DNA of 64,000 bases from Candidatus Planktophila lacus (GTDB lineage: Bacteria; Actinomycetota; Actinomycetes; Nanopelagicales; Nanopelagicaceae), in assembly GCF_002288385.1 (NCBI RefSeq), contig NZ_CP016783.1, forward strand, positions 434,001-498,000. Direction: 5' to 3'. How positions within the stretch are numbered: the stretch's first letter is position 1; every line of letters starts with the position of its first letter. Of the stretch, positions 61,019-64,000 are shown in pieces. Made by a program: the position numbers and the translations under genes. The notes under the pieces are model-generated. The model was given only the letters and a program-made list of their open reading frames with translations, was not told the origin of the DNA and searched no databases.

Positions 61019-62107
61019 ATGTCGAACTCGATTACTACAGCAGTTACAGGGGCATGGCTAGAAAGCCACGATCCCGGCGATCGCAAATTTGTAAAGATCG
61101 GTTTTCTATTACTCGAAAGCGGCGAGACGCTGCCCGATATCACGATCGCTTATCAAACTTGGGGCACACTAAGCGCTGCAAAAGATAATGCGATTTTAAT
61201 TAACCACGCGATGACTGGTTGGTCTGATGTAACTAGCTGGTGGCCAAATATGGTCGGCCCAGGTCTTCCTTTTGATACCGATAAATACTTCATTGTCTGT
61301 CCCAATGTAATTGGCGGATGTCAGGGAAGTACTGGTCCATCGAGTATTGCTCCCGATGGCAAACGATACGGTTCACGTTTTCCAGTTGTCACTGTGCGCG
61401 ATATGGCCGCTGCCGAACTTTTATTTAGCGATGCCATTGGCATTAAGAAATATCGCTTAGCGGTTGGTCCATCCCTTGGCGGAATGCGCTCGCTGGAATG
61501 GGCGATTGAATATCCCGACCGTGTAGGTGCGATCTGCACGATCGGTTCCTCTGCCGTAGCAACTGGTGATCAGATCGGTGGATTCTCAGTTCAAATCCGC
61601 GCGATTAAGAGCGATCCAAATTTCAATGGTGGCGATTATTACGAGCAAGCAAACGGCCCAATCGAAGGCTTGGGTATCGCCCGACGTATCGCGCATCTGA
61701 CTTACCGCACCGAATCTGAGATGGATGTGCGCTTTGGAGGCCAGATGCAGGGCGATGACACCGGGCGCTATGCCGTTGAGTCTTATTTAGATCACCAGGC
61801 GGTTAAATTGGCTAAACGCTTCGATGCCAATACCTATATCTCGCTGACTTCAGCGATGGCATCCCATGATGTCGGCCGAGATCGCGGGGGAGTCGTGGCG
61901 GCGCTGGAATCGATCAAGATTCCGGTCGTTGTGGTCTCAATTGATACCGATCGTCTCTTCCCACCTCGACTTCAGGTTGAGATTGCCGAGCTGGTTCCTA
62001 AGGCGCAACCGCTAATTACTATCTCATCGGACTTCGGACACGATGGCTTTTTGGTCGAATCTGAGTCAGTTGGCGCTGCAATCGCCAAAGCGCTGAGTAT
62101 AATATAG
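61019..62107 (+). CDS. metX: Homoserine O-acetyltransferase
   Basis: A 362-aa alpha/beta-hydrolase enzyme that acetylates homoserine with acetyl-CoA in methionine synthesis. Seen: INHAMTGWSDVT, nucleophile Ser152 in VGPSLGGM, Asp in SIDTDRLFPP and His in DFGHDGFL. The nucleophile elbow is GPSLGG, not the common GGSMGG. It is controlled by the SAM-IV riboswitch and supplies MetY. Confidence 0.95.
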   Translation: MSNSITTAVTGAWLESHDPGDRKFVKIGFLLLESGETLPDITIAYQTWGTLSAAKDNAILINHAMTGWSDVTSWWPNMVGPGLPFDTDKYFIVCPNVIGGCQGSTGPSSIAPDGKRYGSRFPVVTVRDMAAAELLFSDAIGIKKYRLAVGPSLGGMRSLEWAIEYPDRVGAICTIGSSAVATGDQIGGFSVQIRAIKSDPNFNGGDYYEQANGPIEGLGIARRIAHLTYRTESEMDVRFGGQMQGDDTGRYAVESYLDHQAVKLAKRFDANTYISLTSAMASHDVGRDRGGVVAALESIKIPVVVVSIDTDRLFPPRLQVEIAELVPKAQPLITISSDFGHDGFLVESESVGAAIAKALSII

Positions 62108-62123
62108 ACATCGCTTCGAGCAG

Positions 62124-62143
62124 TTCGAAACAAAAGTTTCGAA
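62124..62143. promoter_or_regulatory. Palindrome upstream of rpoD
   Basis: TTCGAAAC-AAAA-GTTTCGAA is a perfect inverted repeat, and a further TTCGAA half lies at 62150-62155. It resembles a stretched SOS box and may bind a regulator. It stands 28 bases before the rpoD start. Confidence 0.45.
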
Positions 62144-62170
62144 GATAGTTCGAAAAACCAAAGGATAATT

Positions 62171-63838
62171 GTGGCTGTATTTAGTGCGCTCAAAAACAAG
62201 GCAAAGTCAGCAAAGGCGGCGAAAAAAGCTCCTGCCAAGAAAGCTGTTGCTAAGAAAGCACCTGCAAAAAAGGTAGCCGCCAAGAAGGCACCTGTTAAGA
62301 AAGCACCTGCAAAAAAGGTAGCAGCGAAGCCTGTTAAGAAGGCCGTCGTTAAGCCAGTTAAGCCGGTAAAGGTTGCGCTGAAGAAGGACTTATCTGCAAA
62401 AGAAGTTCAACAACTTGTAAATTTGAAGAACGACGTCGCTCGCCACAAAGAGATCGTCGAAACACTTGCTGCCAGCGGTATCGATAATTATCGCAAAGCG
62501 GTTAAGAAAGAATTTTTGGCGCTCGCCCAAGAAGCGCGCCACCTTGATGAAGTAATTGCAACTGATTCTGAGAAAGCACGCAAAGCAGGACTCGGAACAT
62601 CTGCGCGAATTCTCTCTAAAGCCCAACTCGCACTAATTGCGCCACCTCCAGCACCTGTTGCTCCAAAGAGCGAAGGTAAAGCCGGCAAGGCTGCGGTAGT
62701 TCTAGATGATGAAGGTAACGAAATCGTCGTTGAAGAAATTGAACTTGAAGATGTCGAAACTCTTATCGCTGAAGTCGCTGAAATCATCGAAACAGAAGCA
62801 GAAGATAAATCTAATCAGCCACGCGTTGTAAACCTGGCTGAAGAAGCATCTGGAAACGAAGAAAATGCCTTCACCCTTAAGGCCTCTGAAGAAGATGATG
62901 CACCTGCGCAGACAGTTATGACTGCTGGTGCAACAGCTGACCCAGTAAAGGATTACCTAAAGCAGATCGGCCGCGTAGCACTCCTTAATGCTGAGCTCGA
63001 AGTAGAGCTAGCAACACGTATTGAAGCCGGGCTCTTTGCTGAAGAGAAAATTAAAGAAGATAAGAAGATGGAGAAGAAGTTCAAGCGCGAACTTGAATGG
63101 ATCGTTGAAGATGGCAAGCGCGCTAAGAACCACTTGCTAGAAGCAAACCTTCGTCTCGTTGTCTCTCTTGCAAAGCGTTACACCGGTCGCGGCATGTTGT
63201 TCCTTGATCTAATTCAAGAAGGAAACCTCGGTCTTATCCGTGCGGTTGAAAAGTTCGACTACACAAAGGGTTACAAGTTCTCTACCTATGCAACATGGTG
63301 GATCCGTCAGGCGATCACTCGCGCGATGGCAGACCAGGCTCGCACAATTCGTATTCCAGTTCACATGGTTGAAGTCATCAACAAGTTGGCTCGCGTTCAG
63401 CGCCAGATGTTGCAAGACCTCGGTCGCGAACCGACTCCAGAAGAGCTCGCTAAAGAACTTGATATGACACCTGAAAAGGTTGTTGAAGTTCAGAAGTATG
63501 GTCGCGAACCAATCTCACTTCACACACCACTTGGTGAAGAAGGAGATTCTGAGTTCGGAGATCTCATTGAAGACTCTGAAGCGGTTAAGCCTGAAGAATC
63601 TGTAACTTTCACAATCTTGCAAGAACAGTTGATGCAGGTCCTTGGCGGCCTCACCAACCGTGAAGCAGATGTAATCAAGGCTCGTTACGGACTTACAGAT
63701 GGTCAGCCAAAGACACTTGATGAGATCGGCAAGGTTCACGGGGTAACTCGCGAACGTATCCGTCAGATCGAATCTAAGACTATGTCGAAGTTGCGCCACC
63801 CATCACGTTCGCAATCACTTCGCGATTATCTAGATTAA
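62171..63838 (+). CDS. rpoD: Principal RNA polymerase sigma factor (HrdB/SigA)
   Basis: A 555-aa primary sigma factor. Regions 1.2 to 4 are complete: [16 protein letters not shown] (1.2), [27 protein letters not shown] (2), [17 protein letters not shown] (2.4) and [20 protein letters not shown] (4.2). The first 60 residues are Lys/Ala/Pro repeats (KKAPAKK units), common in actinobacterial HrdB-type proteins. The start is GTG after AAAGGA. Confidence 0.97.
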   Translation: MAVFSALKNKAKSAKAAKKAPAKKAVAKKAPAKKVAAKKAPVKKAPAKKVAAKPVKKAVVKPVKPVKVALKKDLSAKEVQQLVNLKNDVARHKEIVETLAASGIDNYRKAVKKEFLALAQEARHLDEVIATDSEKARKAGLGTSARILSKAQLALIAPPPAPVAPKSEGKAGKAAVVLDDEGNEIVVEEIELEDVETLIAEVAEIIETEAEDKSNQPRVVNLAEEASGNEENAFTLKASEEDDAPAQTVMTAGATADPVKDYLKQIGRVALLNAELEVELATRIEAGLFAEEKIKEDKKMEKKFKRELEWIVEDGKRAKNHLLEANLRLVVSLAKRYTGRGMLFLDLIQEGNLGLIRAVEKFDYTKGYKFSTYATWWIRQAITRAMADQARTIRIPVHMVEVINKLARVQRQMLQDLGREPTPEELAKELDMTPEKVVEVQKYGREPISLHTPLGEEGDSEFGDLIEDSEAVKPEESVTFTILQEQLMQVLGGLTNREADVIKARYGLTDGQPKTLDEIGKVHGVTRERIRQIESKTMSKLRHPSRSQSLRDYLD

Positions 63839-63868
63839 AACTAGATTAAAAAGAAATCGAGTTCTAAC

Positions 63869-64000
63869 GTGGTTAAGCCAAAGGTTTTCATAAACCCCAA
63901 AAGTGGTTCTATCCGCATAACCGGTGAAGTTGAAATGGTTGATGCTGATGGCAACGTTCTGGAGACTTTAGAAAATCCAAAGTTCTGCGGATGTGGCCAA
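63869..64000 (+). CDS. CDGSH iron-sulfur domain protein, 3' partial
   Basis: GTG starts a frame that is open to the window end (44 residues). SGSIRITGEVEMVDADGNVL followed by PKFCGCGQ matches the start of CDGSH proteins, where the CxC supplies two ligands of a 2Fe-2S cluster and C..DGSH follows beyond the window. No Shine-Dalgarno is seen. Confidence 0.75.
   Translation, partial: MVKPKVFINPKSGSIRITGEVEMVDADGNVLETLENPKFCGCGQ

Noticed and set aside
62180-62380. Repetitive DNA before the sigma-factor conserved regions
   Set aside because: The repeats are codons for Lys-Ala-Pro units of the sigma-factor N terminus, not a separate repeat element or CRISPR.
1-64000. CRISPR array, insertion sequence or prophage
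   Set aside because: No spaced direct repeats of CRISPR type, no transposase and no phage structural genes were seen. The only mobile-looking region is the restriction-modification cassette.

Overview
The window reads as a piece of the chromosome of a small-genome, moderate-GC actinobacterium, most likely a freshwater plankton lineage of the acI/Nanopelagicales type. Reasons: a SAM-IV riboswitch in front of metX, a mycoredoxin-type glutaredoxin, a DUF4192 protein, SOS boxes of the actinobacterial form TCGAAC-N4-GTTCGA, the order lexA / LysM division inhibitor / nrdR / B12-dependent nrdJ, an HrdB-like sigma factor with a Lys-Ala-Pro tail, and a base composition well below that of most actinobacteria. 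The lineage is inferred; no marker gene was compared.

Layout. 1-1.5 kb: end of a secreted PhoX/DUF839-like protein. 1.5-9.1 kb (minus strand): a nucleoside uptake and salvage operon (BMP-type binding protein, two permeases, double ATPase, MTA/MTI-type phosphorylase, nucleoside-deaminase-like amidohydrolase, SDR). 9.7-14.8 kb (minus): amidohydrolase, methylmalonate-semialdehyde dehydrogenase and IolD, a myo-inositol-type catabolic set. 14.8-26 kb: envelope and secreted proteins (tail-bearing secreted protein, PH-like protein, CPBP protease, S1 protease, DUF305, two NlpC/P60 peptidases, Asp-box protein), a tRNA-like gene and an alcohol dehydrogenase. The second NlpC/P60 gene is broken by an exact 892-bp tandem duplication. 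26-30.7 kb: DUF2256, an old-yellow-enzyme, a 48-aa CDGSH-like protein, then an AT-rich HpaII-like restriction-modification cassette bracketed by hairpins that are each followed by a decayed tRNA 5' half, beside an intact tRNA. 30.4-35.5 kb: mycoredoxin, secreted HExxH protease, DoxX, PsiE, small membrane proteins, a secreted cytochrome-b5-like protein, a cupin. 35.5-44.1 kb: metY, CoA-binding protein, Fe-S photolyase, tail-bearing secreted protein, prpB-prpD, UbiA. 44.1-49 kb: lexA and a divergent LysM protein sharing two SOS boxes, then nrdR-nrdJ. 49-56 kb: MFS transporter, an SDR/FAH pair typical of deoxy-sugar-acid breakdown, dinG, TetR regulator and two paralogous four-Cys secreted proteins. 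56-64 kb: a heme/cobalamin/siderophore-type ABC transporter, NUDIX, a PKD protein, DUF4192, SAM-IV-metX, rpoD and the start of a CDGSH protein.

How it fits together. Much of the window serves scavenging: nucleosides, inositol-type compounds, propionate units (MmsA makes propionyl-CoA, PrpB/PrpD act in the methylcitrate cycle), deoxy-sugar acids and a metal-chelate. DNA maintenance is represented by LexA, DinG, photolyase and a B12-dependent ribonucleotide reductase. Two features recur across unrelated genes: a -10-like box placed 5-7 bases before the start codon, which points to widespread leaderless mRNAs, and short Cys-containing modules shared by otherwise different secreted proteins.
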